A DNA stretch of 64,000 bases from Trichocoleus desertorum NBK24. GTDB lineage: Bacteria; Cyanobacteriota; Cyanobacteriia; FACHB-46. The stretch covers positions 2,246,628 to 2,310,627 of the forward strand of contig NZ_CP116619.1 in assembly GCF_030409055.1 (NCBI RefSeq), given 5' to 3'. Below are positions 7,583 through 15,886 of this stretch, in pieces (the first letter of the stretch is position 1; the number at the start of each line of letters is the position of its first letter). The notes below the pieces were generated by a model, which made no database searches, had not been told where the DNA came from, and saw nothing but the letters and a program-made list of their open reading frames with translations. A program made the position numbers and the translations under genes.

Positions 7583-8635
7583 TTAGTTTGCGACTAGAAG
7601 AATAACATCTCGCCAATTTTGGGCACAATGCTCGAGGGTTCTAGTGGAAAGGACATATTCTCGAGCCTGTCTGGCCAATCTTTGCCGCAGGGAATCTTCA
7701 CTCAGCAAGCTATCAAAGGCTTCAATCCAAGCTTGTGTATTGTTAGTGGCTAGATATCCCGTTTCTAGATGGCAAACGGCTTTCTCATAGGGTGTCACTC
7801 GACTGTATATCCCAGCTATGCCTAGAATACTATAGTCAAGGAACTTGATATCCGACTTGCAGCGCGTGAAACAATTGTCTTCCAATGGAGCGATCGCGAG
7901 ATCCCACTGGACAGTTTGGCTCATCCAACGCATAAAATCGGGGTATTCGCCATTACTACCAACATCTAATACTTTAATAGGAAGACCACTAAAAGCTTGC
8001 ATCACTGCTGAATCGGCGATACCTCCGATTAAGTGCAGTTCCAGAGTATCCAGATGTTTTCGTAGGGTTTCACGCAAGGCTTGAAGGATCATCATTAGGT
8101 CGGCATCATGAGTGTAGGTTCCCATATAACCAATTACCTTACGTCCATGATTGGCAGTGGCGGACTTTCTACCTAGTGCGTTTTCTATCAGACGTTCATC
8201 TAAAGCATTCGGCACCACAAAAATATTCTTGTTTAACCGAGCTAGCCGCTCCTTCAGACCATCCGTTGAAACAATGATGCCATCTGCCTCTCGCGCGAAA
8301 TAGCGTATTGCCATTAGTTGCTCTGTAGTAAATCCCTCTTGGAGCGGCTCGTCTGGCTTTAGATCGAGAAGATTGTCATCTATCGTATAGATGAAGCGGG
8401 CGTTATCTCTTCGGATACGGTCGATTAGCTCCTCTGCCATATTCAGCGAAATATTGCTTTTCCACATCCGTTCAACAATCACCACGTCTGCACTTCTGTA
8501 GCTTGTGCCATGACTAAGAACGAAAGTCTCTTCGTTCGCTGGGTGGGTTAAGGGCAGCAGCAAGCGGATATGGGAACAACCGTGGGGACGCAAATTCGCG
8601 CTGTGTTCAAAGAGGACATGGACTTTTAGCACCAT
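7583..8635 (-). CDS. Glycosyltransferase family 1/GT4-like
   Basis: A 350-residue GT-B-fold glycosyltransferase. The N-terminal acceptor domain begins LKVHVLFEHSANLRPHGCSH. The linker and donor-side domain include IIVSTDGLKERLARLNKNIFVVPNALDE and KVIGYMGTYTHDADLMMIL, the usual start of the second Rossmann domain. The donor-binding helix region reads RCKSDIKFLDYSILGIAGIYS. The classic E-x7-E motif is not clean, so it is a divergent member. It follows the large fusion gene with a 25-base gap and is probably co-transcribed with it. It probably adds one sugar to the glycan made by the island. Confidence 0.82.
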   Translation of the reverse strand: MVLKVHVLFEHSANLRPHGCSHIRLLLPLTHPANEETFVLSHGTSYRSADVVIVERMWKSNISLNMAEELIDRIRRDNARFIYTIDDNLLDLKPDEPLQEGFTTEQLMAIRYFAREADGIIVSTDGLKERLARLNKNIFVVPNALDERLIENALGRKSATANHGRKVIGYMGTYTHDADLMMILQALRETLRKHLDTLELHLIGGIADSAVMQAFSGLPIKVLDVGSNGEYPDFMRWMSQTVQWDLAIAPLEDNCFTRCKSDIKFLDYSILGIAGIYSRVTPYEKAVCHLETGYLATNNTQAWIEAFDSLLSEDSLRQRLARQAREYVLSTRTLEHCAQNWRDVILLVAN

Positions 8636-8660
8636 TCACAAACTCTCAATAAAGTTAGGC

Positions 8661-11600
8661 TTAAGCAGGAAAAATAGATTTCAGGGTGTTGTACGCTGCT
8701 TTTTCCGGAAAATGCTGACAAATATCAACAATCGCCTGTCGCTGTAACCGAGACCGCAGTGGTTCTTCTATAATCAAGCGCTTCAATGCAGTCACGCAAG
8801 CTTCCGGTGAATTAGTGTCTACCATCAGGCTATTTTCTTCGTGTCTGGCGAAGCTTTGAGCGCCGCCGTTTTCAGGGACTATCGCCGCAACTCCACAGGC
8901 CATGGCTTCCATAGCAGTCAAACCCATAGCCTGGAAAGTCGAGAAATCAACAAAAATATCTACTTCATTGAGGAGGAATGCCAGTTGAGGTCGAGTTAAA
9001 ATTCCTGCATTTCGCCAAGGGAAATCATGGGGTAGTGCTAGAAAATTAGGATCGTCTGCCTCGCATCCAAACAAGATGATTTCAATGTCTTCTCGATAAG
9101 CCTGATGGATGTCCCTTAAGACTTCTAGAGTCAGTTTTGGATTGCGGCGGGGAGTACTAGGACGAATCATGGCAGCGATACGTAGCGGTCTGTAGGGCCA
9201 GTCAGAATCTCGCCGCCGACGCGGACGGTATAAATCTATGTTCACGCTAGGCCCCACGATAGAACAATCGACCCCAATCTTCTGTTTGACTAGGCTACGA
9301 TTCCACTCAGTCTTAGTGATGCGTACTAGGTCAGGATAGCGAGTATATGAATTACAAGCAGTTCTAAACGATTCCGAATTATTTGGGAAGAAATATGGCT
9401 CAAAATCTTGGATATAGTATCCCCTAATTGGGAGGCTCTGATCTGGCGTTAGAGGTTCCAACCAATCCACAGATTTATATAAAGTAGCAATGACTGCATC
9501 GTACTGGGGCAATAATCCAGAAATGTGATGCTCTTTTTCTACGTAGATGACTGGTATATTATTTTGTGGATAGCTGCGCTCGAATGTGTTTTGATGGCCA
9601 CTAAGGTTTACAATTCTTACATCTACGCCCATCTTCTGCATGGCTGTGGCTTCCTGAAGAACCACATTGCCACCACCACCAGGTTCTATAATCGGCAGAA
9701 TGAATAAAACACGTTTACCTTCCCACCGAGATTTGCCGTCCTCAATTAAGCTTTGGCGCATTGCAACGACTTGACTTTGGGCGCGAATGCCTTGGATCGC
9801 CCGGTCGAAGCGGCACACATTGACGTTATCGCTGATGATCTGTTGACCGTGCTTGACGACTAAGGCTTTATCTGATCGAGCGCATAAGAGTTTCCTACGT
9901 TCGTGGGAGTAGCTGCGAGACTGGCTGTGATAAATGTAGGCATCATCAGCGATCGCTAGTTGCCAACCCGCTTTAAAAGCACGTAAGCAATAATCGTTTT
10001 CCTCACCATACCCTTCTCCAAAAGTCGCCTCATCAAAGTAACCCAGTTCTTTTATCACCCTTTGCTTGATCGCTAGGCAAAAACCATTGAGAAAGGGGAT
10101 GCGAGGGTAGAGACGCTCAGAGTAATGTGCCACCAACTTAGCCCAATTGGCTATTGTCATCCCTTCAGGCAACTGATTGTCTGCCCAATCTCCTTGATGA
10201 ACAATTTCTGGAATCGACTGCCATGAAGCCGTATTGGAAAGCGGTCCTATCAACCCAATTTGCGGATCAGATTCTCCGCAAGCAACAATCCGATCCAGCC
10301 AGTTTGGTGTGACAACGGTATCGCTATTAAGCAGGATTGCATAGTCCCCCTGAGAAAGACGAAGCCCTTGATTTGCTGCAGAGGTGTACCCTTTTGCAAC
10401 TTCATTCCTAATGCGGGTTGCCCCCTGTGCATTTGCGAAGTCTTTGAGATATTTGCATGTCTCTTCGCCACTACCATCGTCGACCAAGACTAAGGAGTAT
10501 GGCATTCGTGAGTAGCGAATTACTGATTCCAAGCAACGTTTAACATCGTCTAGTGCGTTATGGACACAAACAATAATGTCTACAGTGACGGAATACCTCA
10601 CTAATGGTTGACGGGAAGAGACTTCTGTAATAAAACTATCAGCGTCAGTTTGCTTGCTTCTGAACTCATGGTGTGGATGAGTACTAGCTTTACTTCTACG
10701 CAAAGATAAAGGTTTAGGAATAGACTCTTTCAGTTGGAACCACAATGTCCGTAACTTCCAGAATTTACTGGTTTCCATTGCGGCAGTAACAGTGTTCGAT
10801 CGCTCTAGTTCTGCCTGAGTTTGGTGAAGCTGCAACTGCGACTGCTCTAGCTCTGCCTGAGTTTGGTGGAGCTGCAACTGCGACTGCTCTAGCTCTGCCT
10901 GAGTTTGGTGGAGCTGCAACTGCGACTGCTCTAGCTCTGCCTGAGTTTGGTGGAGCTGCAACTGCGACTGCTCTAGTTCTGCCTGAGTTTGGTGAAGCTG
11001 CGACTGCGACTGCTCTAGTTCTGCCTGAGTTTGGTGGAGCTGCAACTGCGACTGCTCTAGTTCTGCCTGAGTTTGGTGGAGCTGCAACTGCGACTGCTCT
11101 AGTTCTGCCTGAGTTTGGTGGAGCTGCGACTGCGACTGCTCTAGTTCTGCCTGAGTTTGGTGGAGCTGCGACTGCGACTGCTCTAGTTCTGCCTGAGTTT
11201 GGTGAAGCTGCGACTGCGACTGCTCTAGCTCTACTTGAATTAAATTAATTTCGGGCGTATACAACTCACTAATACTGCGATATGCGAGGTATTGATCTGG
11301 GGTAAGGCTACCCTGCTTCAAAGCTTGATAACAGCTATCAATAACTAAGTTTTCAGTCCTCCCTTGCTCAGAATAGTGATTATAAATCTTTTTAATTACA
11401 GCAGCACTCTTACTAGTTAGCTCCATAGAAAAATCAAACTTTAAAGCTAACTTCTTAGCTTCTGCCAATGAGTCAGAAATAACATCTTCATAGTTAACAA
11501 AATATACAGATTCATCTCTCGTAAAGTACCTGGCCGCCAAGTTATGCTGAAGCCAGAAATTAAAATTGTAGGCTTCAGATTTTCTATTTAAATCTTGGTT

Positions 11601-12050
11601 CGACTGGACACTTTCTAAAGGATGACGGTACACCAAAATTACTTCTATCGAATACCCTAAGCTTTTAAGGACTTTTCTCCAAGCCGGAAAGGTGATGCAA
11701 AAACGAGGGTCCTTCAATCCTATCTTCTCCTCGTTTTTCCACTCTTTTTCTACATTTTCAGATATATTTTTCTCTAAATTAGATAGCTCTTTCTTTTCTA
11801 GATCGGCTTCCAGAGGAAGCAAATAATCCTTTCCCCAATAACCCCCTACTCTTGATATGATATTATTATTTATTCTATTAACCCATTCCAACTCAAAAAA
11901 AATAGGATTATGCTTATAAATAGAAGGATTTAAAAAATTATTGAAGTCACCGAAGTTCACTCCGAACTCATGGAGCATATGACTAACTGCTGAAGTTCCG
12001 CTCCTAGGAGCGCCCAATACCAAAAAAGCTTTTTTATATACAGAAATCAT
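8661..12050 (-). CDS. Trifunctional sulfotransferase - GT2 - GT4 fusion with coiled coil
   Basis: A 1129-residue protein with four parts. Residues ~5-265 are a sulfotransferase domain: the PAPS 5'-phosphosulfate loop is VLGAPRSGTSAVSHML and the second binding strand is VILVYRHPLESVQSNQDL. Residues ~274-413 are ten 14-residue coiled-coil units, followed at ~424 by METSKFWKLRTLWFQLKE. Residues ~483-735 are a GT2 domain (VDIIVCVHNALDDVKRCLES, LVDDGSGEETC, AILLNSDTVVTPNWL with DxD-like NSD, and FGEGYGEENDYCLRA). Residues ~777-1125 are a GT4 domain (VLFILPIIEPGGGGNVVLQE, LRIAAMIRPSTPRRNPKLTL, and FQAMGLTAMEAMACGVAAIV as the E-x7-E region). Nearby CysC would supply PAPS. The protein probably elongates and sulfates the same glycan. 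The order of action is inferred. Confidence 0.88.
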   Translation of the reverse strand: MISVYKKAFLVLGAPRSGTSAVSHMLHEFGVNFGDFNNFLNPSIYKHNPIFFELEWVNRINNNIISRVGGYWGKDYLLPLEADLEKKELSNLEKNISENVEKEWKNEEKIGLKDPRFCITFPAWRKVLKSLGYSIEVILVYRHPLESVQSNQDLNRKSEAYNFNFWLQHNLAARYFTRDESVYFVNYEDVISDSLAEAKKLALKFDFSMELTSKSAAVIKKIYNHYSEQGRTENLVIDSCYQALKQGSLTPDQYLAYRSISELYTPEINLIQVELEQSQSQLHQTQAELEQSQSQLHQTQAELEQSQSQLHQTQAELEQSQLQLHQTQAELEQSQLQLHQTQAELEQSQSQLHQTQAELEQSQLQLHQTQAELEQSQLQLHQTQAELEQSQLQLHQTQAELEQSQLQLHQTQAELERSNTVTAAMETSKFWKLRTLWFQLKESIPKPLSLRRSKASTHPHHEFRSKQTDADSFITEVSSRQPLVRYSVTVDIIVCVHNALDDVKRCLESVIRYSRMPYSLVLVDDGSGEETCKYLKDFANAQGATRIRNEVAKGYTSAANQGLRLSQGDYAILLNSDTVVTPNWLDRIVACGESDPQIGLIGPLSNTASWQSIPEIVHQGDWADNQLPEGMTIANWAKLVAHYSERLYPRIPFLNGFCLAIKQRVIKELGYFDEATFGEGYGEENDYCLRAFKAGWQLAIADDAYIYHSQSRSYSHERRKLLCARSDKALVVKHGQQIISDNVNVCRFDRAIQGIRAQSQVVAMRQSLIEDGKSRWEGKRVLFILPIIEPGGGGNVVLQEATAMQKMGVDVRIVNLSGHQNTFERSYPQNNIPVIYVEKEHHISGLLPQYDAVIATLYKSVDWLEPLTPDQSLPIRGYYIQDFEPYFFPNNSESFRTACNSYTRYPDLVRITKTEWNRSLVKQKIGVDCSIVGPSVNIDLYRPRRRRDSDWPYRPLRIAAMIRPSTPRRNPKLTLEVLRDIHQAYREDIEIILFGCEADDPNFLALPHDFPWRNAGILTRPQLAFLLNEVDIFVDFSTFQAMGLTAMEAMACGVAAIVPENGGAQSFARHEENSLMVDTNSPEACVTALKRLIIEEPLRSRLQRQAIVDICQHFPEKAAYNTLKSIFPA
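10812..11231. repeat. Ten tandem 42-bp in-frame repeats
   Basis: Ten units of exactly 42 bp encode ELEQSQ(S/L)QLHQTQA. Units differ at few positions (Ser/Leu codon, some silent A/G and C/T changes), so copies were made recently and probably vary in number between strains. They form the coiled-coil linker between the sulfotransferase and glycosyltransferase domains. Confidence 0.95.
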
Positions 12051-12114
12051 TTTATATTTACTATCTTTATGTTGTTACTTGTCTTTGTTTTGTTTGTTAG
12101 GCTGACTGTAGTTT

Positions 12115-13551
12115 CTATATGTAAGTTAGGGGCTCCATTTGTTGTAGAAATAAGATACTTGGCCTTATACAGAGATCTACAAATCCACTAGCTTTTATAC
12201 CTGGCTCTGATTGAACTCTAAACATAGCTACATCGATACAGCGATGCAAAAAAACTTCTCCCTCATCAGCATCGACTATTCCGTTAACACCTGCATTTAG
12301 GAAGTAAACTCCAGGTAATAAAAAGGAACAAAATTTGAATTTTACCTGAATAATTTGCCCTGCCTCTACGTACTCAATTGCATTTTCTTGCAAATGAGAT
12401 GACGCACCAGCAAGTTCCAATCCACTTATGGTTTTGATAAACATTCCAAATCTTACCTGATAACAGTTTTCACTAAATTTCACTGAGTATACATAAGTGT
12501 ATTCTTTCCCTCTTACAAGATTGTTAACCCTTTTACCCTCCGAATTTTCAATACATAGATCTTCAATAATGGCACCTCTTGAAACATATAAAACAGTACT
12601 TTTAGGTATTAAATTCTCGTCAAAAAACTCACACTCTTCGAGACATAGTTCATCGACATTTAAGCCATCGTCATCCATCATTATTGGTCTCGACTTACCT
12701 AGCGTTTGTGCAGGTTTTTCTTGAGAGCTTAGACCACCTTTGTCATCCAAAATATTTATTTTCTTTTCTCTGTTTATAGTTTTTATTTCTTGTCTAAAAC
12801 GTTCACGTTTCTCCACTGGAGTATAAATTAGCTTTTGATACGTAGAAACTACCAACTTGGGAATCCCAGATAGCAATAATTCTCCTCGATCTATCAAGAT
12901 TGCAGAGTTACAAAGCTCTATTACAGAAGCAGCTGAGTGAGAAACGAATAAAATGGTTCCTCCTTTTTCATGAGTAGCTTGAATTCGAGAAAAGCATTTA
13001 CGTTGGAAGGCTTCATCCCCAACTGAAAGTGCCTCGTCTACCACTAAAATGTCGGGATCAACACTTGTAGCGACTGCAAAAGCCAACCGAACAAACATTC
13101 CACTAGAATAAGTTTTAACAGGTTGCTCAATAAAATCTCCAATATCTGCAAAACTAGCAATATCATCAAATTTTCTCTCAATTTCTTTTTGGCTTAACCC
13201 CAATAGCTGGCCATTAAAAAATACATTTTGTCGTCCCGTGAACTCCGGATTAAACCCACTCCCTAACTCTAGTAAAGCCGATATCCGACCATTAACTTGT
13301 ACCTCACCTATCGTTGGCTTCAACGTCCCTGCTATGAGTTGCAAAAGCGTGCTCTTCCCCGAACCGTTCCTCCCCACAATTCCTAACATCTGTCCCTTGG
13401 AAACTTCCAAGTTAATATCGCGCAGTGCCCAAAATTCATCTGCTCTGATCTTTCCAGGCAAGAGCGACTCTTTTAGACGATCTATAGGTCGCGCGTATCG
13501 CTTGAAGGCTTTCGAGACATTTTTTAATGAAATTACAATCTCACTCATCAC
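12115..13551 (-). CDS. wzt: Polysaccharide ABC exporter ATPase (Wzt-like) with carbohydrate-binding C-domain
   Basis: A 478-residue ATP-binding subunit of an ABC-2 polysaccharide exporter. The nucleotide-binding domain (~1-250) has Walker A GRNGSGKSTLLQLIAGTL, the signature YSSGMFVRLAFAVA, Walker B DILVVDEALSVGD and the switch His in LFVSHSAAS. Residues ~310-465 form a beta-rich extra domain, like the Wzt C-terminal domain that recognises the finished chain end in ABC-dependent O-antigen export. The matching permease is at 14574-15431. The APS kinase gene sits between the two exporter genes, with gaps of 204 and 263 bases. It probably carries the undecaprenyl-linked glycan across the inner membrane. 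Confidence 0.9.
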   Translation of the reverse strand: MMSEIVISLKNVSKAFKRYARPIDRLKESLLPGKIRADEFWALRDINLEVSKGQMLGIVGRNGSGKSTLLQLIAGTLKPTIGEVQVNGRISALLELGSGFNPEFTGRQNVFFNGQLLGLSQKEIERKFDDIASFADIGDFIEQPVKTYSSGMFVRLAFAVATSVDPDILVVDEALSVGDEAFQRKCFSRIQATHEKGGTILFVSHSAASVIELCNSAILIDRGELLLSGIPKLVVSTYQKLIYTPVEKRERFRQEIKTINREKKINILDDKGGLSSQEKPAQTLGKSRPIMMDDDGLNVDELCLEECEFFDENLIPKSTVLYVSRGAIIEDLCIENSEGKRVNNLVRGKEYTYVYSVKFSENCYQVRFGMFIKTISGLELAGASSHLQENAIEYVEAGQIIQVKFKFCSFLLPGVYFLNAGVNGIVDADEGEVFLHRCIDVAMFRVQSEPGIKASGFVDLCIRPSILFLQQMEPLTYI

Positions 13552-13755
13552 TACTGTTAAACTTTATCTAAAGAACATCAGAAAATGCTAAGCTCAAACG
13601 CTCATCAGCTTATAAATAAATTATCGAAATAAGAACTCAACCCAAAAACCAAAATCCACCACTGGAGCCTTGCAGGCAGTCAACTCATGGGCACAAAGAT
13701 GTATTCTAGGAATCACCAAAGCAGATTGGAGAGTGCCATCATGCATACCTACTGA

Positions 13756-14310
13756 TTAATACAACTTTGTAGATATTAGACTTCTAGAATGCAAGTATTG
13801 AAGTACCTGATCAACCGACTGTTCTATACTCAGTTCATGAGTCTTCAAAATCAAATCTGGCTGAGTCGGAGCTTCATAGGGAGCTGTAAGTCCAGTAAAG
13901 TCTTTGAGCTCCCCAGCCAATGCTTTTTTATACAGGCCTTTAGGATCCCTCTCTATGCAGACCTCAAGAGGACAGTCCACATATATCTCAATAAAATGAG
14001 GTAGAGAAGACTTAACGTTCTCACGAGCCTCCTTATAAGGAGAAATCAACGCTACACAGGTATTTACACCATGTTTGTTTAGAAGACCACAAATAAACCC
14101 AACTCGTTCAACATGAATATTTCTGGCTTCGGGAGAAAAGCCCAAATCTTTCGATAGATTTTCACGTAGAACATCTCCGTCTAGGCGCTCACAAGAAAGA
14201 AATAGCTGATGCAAAGCTTTGGTAATTTCTACCGCCAAAGTTGATTTACCTGAACCAGGTAGTCCAGTCAGCCAACATGTAAACCCTGGATAACTTGTAG
14301 ACCTACTCAT
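13756..14310 (-). CDS. cysC: Adenylyl-sulfate kinase
   Basis: A 184-residue APS kinase making PAPS (3'-phosphoadenylyl sulfate) from adenylyl sulfate and ATP. The P-loop is LTGLPGSGKSTLA. The APS-contact stretch LDGDVLRENLSKDLGFSPEA, the DxxRE-like RNIHVERVGFI, the FIEIYVDCPLEVCIERDPKGLYKKA lid region and FTGLTAPYEAP are all classical. Because it lies between the two halves of a polysaccharide exporter, and the operon carries a sulfotransferase, it probably feeds glycan sulfation rather than general sulfate assimilation. No sulfate-adenylyltransferase gene is nearby, so APS would come from the cell's general pool. Confidence 0.93.
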   Translation of the reverse strand: MSRSTSYPGFTCWLTGLPGSGKSTLAVEITKALHQLFLSCERLDGDVLRENLSKDLGFSPEARNIHVERVGFICGLLNKHGVNTCVALISPYKEARENVKSSLPHFIEIYVDCPLEVCIERDPKGLYKKALAGELKDFTGLTAPYEAPTQPDLILKTHELSIEQSVDQVLQYLHSRSLISTKLY

Positions 14311-14573
14311 AAGCAGTTTTCTTTAAGAAACTAGTTTGGAGCAATTCATCAGTCCATCTTTTCGCTTTGGTTTGCCAATCCTTATTGCCAATCAATTATT
14401 ATATGCACTTTATAATATTTTTGTTCAACAAATAAGTTGGAATATGTAAAACTACCACCAAACTCTAGCACTAACAAGGTTTGATTTTGGCCCTTCGCTC
14501 ATCTAACGTGACTGCTACAAGATAAATGAGGCAGGGCCAGTACTTTGAAATTTCTTTTAGATGAGGGATCTAA

Positions 14574-15431
14574 TTAGAGTACATCTGCGAATGCTGTACG
14601 TAGCCGTTGATAGCACCACAAACCACCTAGGAAGAATAACAAAGATATAAACGAAGCGATACTCCATTCAGCCCAGCGGTTAAATTGTCCAACCAAAACT
14701 AAATCCCGGTAGCTTTCAACGATCCCAGTCAATGGGTTTAGCCAAAAAATCCAAGCGCGCCATTGTTCTGGGATGGCGGAGGCAGGGTAAATAATTGGAG
14801 TAACGTAGAACCAAAGGTTTAAACCTACTGCCACAGTCTGGGGAATATCTCGCGAAAAGACTGTAAGTCCAGCAAATAAGTAACCCAGCCCTGCAGTTAA
14901 TAGCAATTGAGGTATCCAAACCAATGGCAGTAGCCATAATGTACTATGTATTGTTTGAGAAGTTATGGCAACCATTAAGATTAAAGCCATCAGGCCTAAG
15001 GTGCTCTCTAGAAAAACGGATATAACCGGAACTAAAGGTAGCAATTCGAGAGGAAAGACAACCTTTTTAACTAGATTAGGTTGAGTAATCACTGACGCTG
15101 CAGCTTGAGTAACTCCGGAGATAAAAGGAATCCAAGGAAGCAAACCTGCAAACAGCCAAAGACCAAAGGTTAAATTGTTATCTGGCAAGCCTTGAAGGCT
15201 CAGCTTTACCTTAAGAATGATCGAAAAAACATAAGTGTAAATGAGCAACTGGGAAATTTGATTTAGCAGGGGCCATAAATTCCCCAAAATAGAGCCTTTA
15301 TAGCGGGCCTCTAAGTCCCGCTGCACAAGCGCCTTAAGCAAATCAAGTTTAGTGTACCACTCCGGATTAATTGGTAGCCAACGAGTTAGACTGTTAACTC
15401 GTCGAACTACTCCTTTCATTGGTCTTAGCAA
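14574..15431 (-). CDS. wzm: Polysaccharide ABC exporter permease (Wzm-like)
   Basis: A 285-residue ABC-2-type membrane protein. An N-terminal cytoplasmic helix (YTKLDLLKALVQRDLEARYK) leads to six hydrophobic segments, with the family-typical GSILGNLWPLLNQISQLLIY, FGLWLFAGLLPWIPF, VKKVVFPLELLPLVPV and WFYVTPIIYP parts. It pairs with the Wzt-like ATPase encoded downstream. The start is either the ATG at 15431 or that at 15419 (MKGVVRR). It is the first gene of the minus-strand island, so the island promoter should lie in the 455-base region just upstream. Confidence 0.9.
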   Translation of the reverse strand: MLRPMKGVVRRVNSLTRWLPINPEWYTKLDLLKALVQRDLEARYKGSILGNLWPLLNQISQLLIYTYVFSIILKVKLSLQGLPDNNLTFGLWLFAGLLPWIPFISGVTQAAASVITQPNLVKKVVFPLELLPLVPVISVFLESTLGLMALILMVAITSQTIHSTLWLLPLVWIPQLLLTAGLGYLFAGLTVFSRDIPQTVAVGLNLWFYVTPIIYPASAIPEQWRAWIFWLNPLTGIVESYRDLVLVGQFNRWAEWSIASFISLLFFLGGLWCYQRLRTAFADVL

Positions 15432-15886
15432 CTTTCACGCCCTCATCCACTGCCTATACACCGAGTTCTGCTCAATACTGTCGGGTTGTTAATGCTCTAA
15501 CTACGAGGCGATCAAGATTAATTCGTAATTCACTTTTATTTATGAAGGCAGACAGAGCATCTGTGTTCCTGTTGCTTCATTTGAGAAAAGACCTAAACGT
15601 TTTGATCTAGAGCCTGGTAGTCTTTGTTCATAATCCCGACAACATACCTTAAGTTAAGATTTTATTCAAATTCCGCCTCAACTGCACAACAATTCTCAGT
15701 ATGAGAACCGTTCTCAATTTTTGTCTAATGGTGATGGCTGAAACACTCATTCTTTCGTTAGCTCTGTGCAGAACTCAGGCTTTTACAAACCCAAAAACAG
15801 TACAAAAGCACCAAAATGAGAATTGCTGTTAACTACATCTCAATGTTTTGAAGCAGCATTAAGTTCTCAGCACAGGAGGCGAGGGC
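15432..15886. other. Gene-free region upstream of the glycan island
   Basis: Apart from a non-convincing 63-codon frame there is no coding signal. The part between 15640 and 15830 is AT-rich and carries the palindromic TTCTCA/TGAGAA cluster described separately. It should contain the promoter for the minus-strand wzm gene. Confidence 0.6.
15693..15716. promoter_or_regulatory. Possible Fur/Zur-like operator cluster
   Basis: Three alternating half-sites with three-base spacers: TTCTCA (15693), TGAGAA (15702), TTCTCA (15711). The core TGAGAAC-C-GTTCTCA (15702-15716) is a perfect 7-1-7 palindrome of the form used by Fur-family repressors (TGAGAATnATTCTCA). A further half-site, TGAGAAT, lies at 15817. 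It is about 260 bases upstream of wzm. That a metal regulator binds here is inference. Confidence 0.4.

Noticed and set aside
10812-11231. 42-bp repeats as a possible CRISPR or minisatellite
   Set aside because: Units follow without spacers, keep the frame, and encode two heptads each inside a clear gene.
15419-15610. 63-codon plus-strand frame upstream of the glycan exporter
   Set aside because: Low-complexity, no ribosome site, overlaps the wzm start; probably control region.
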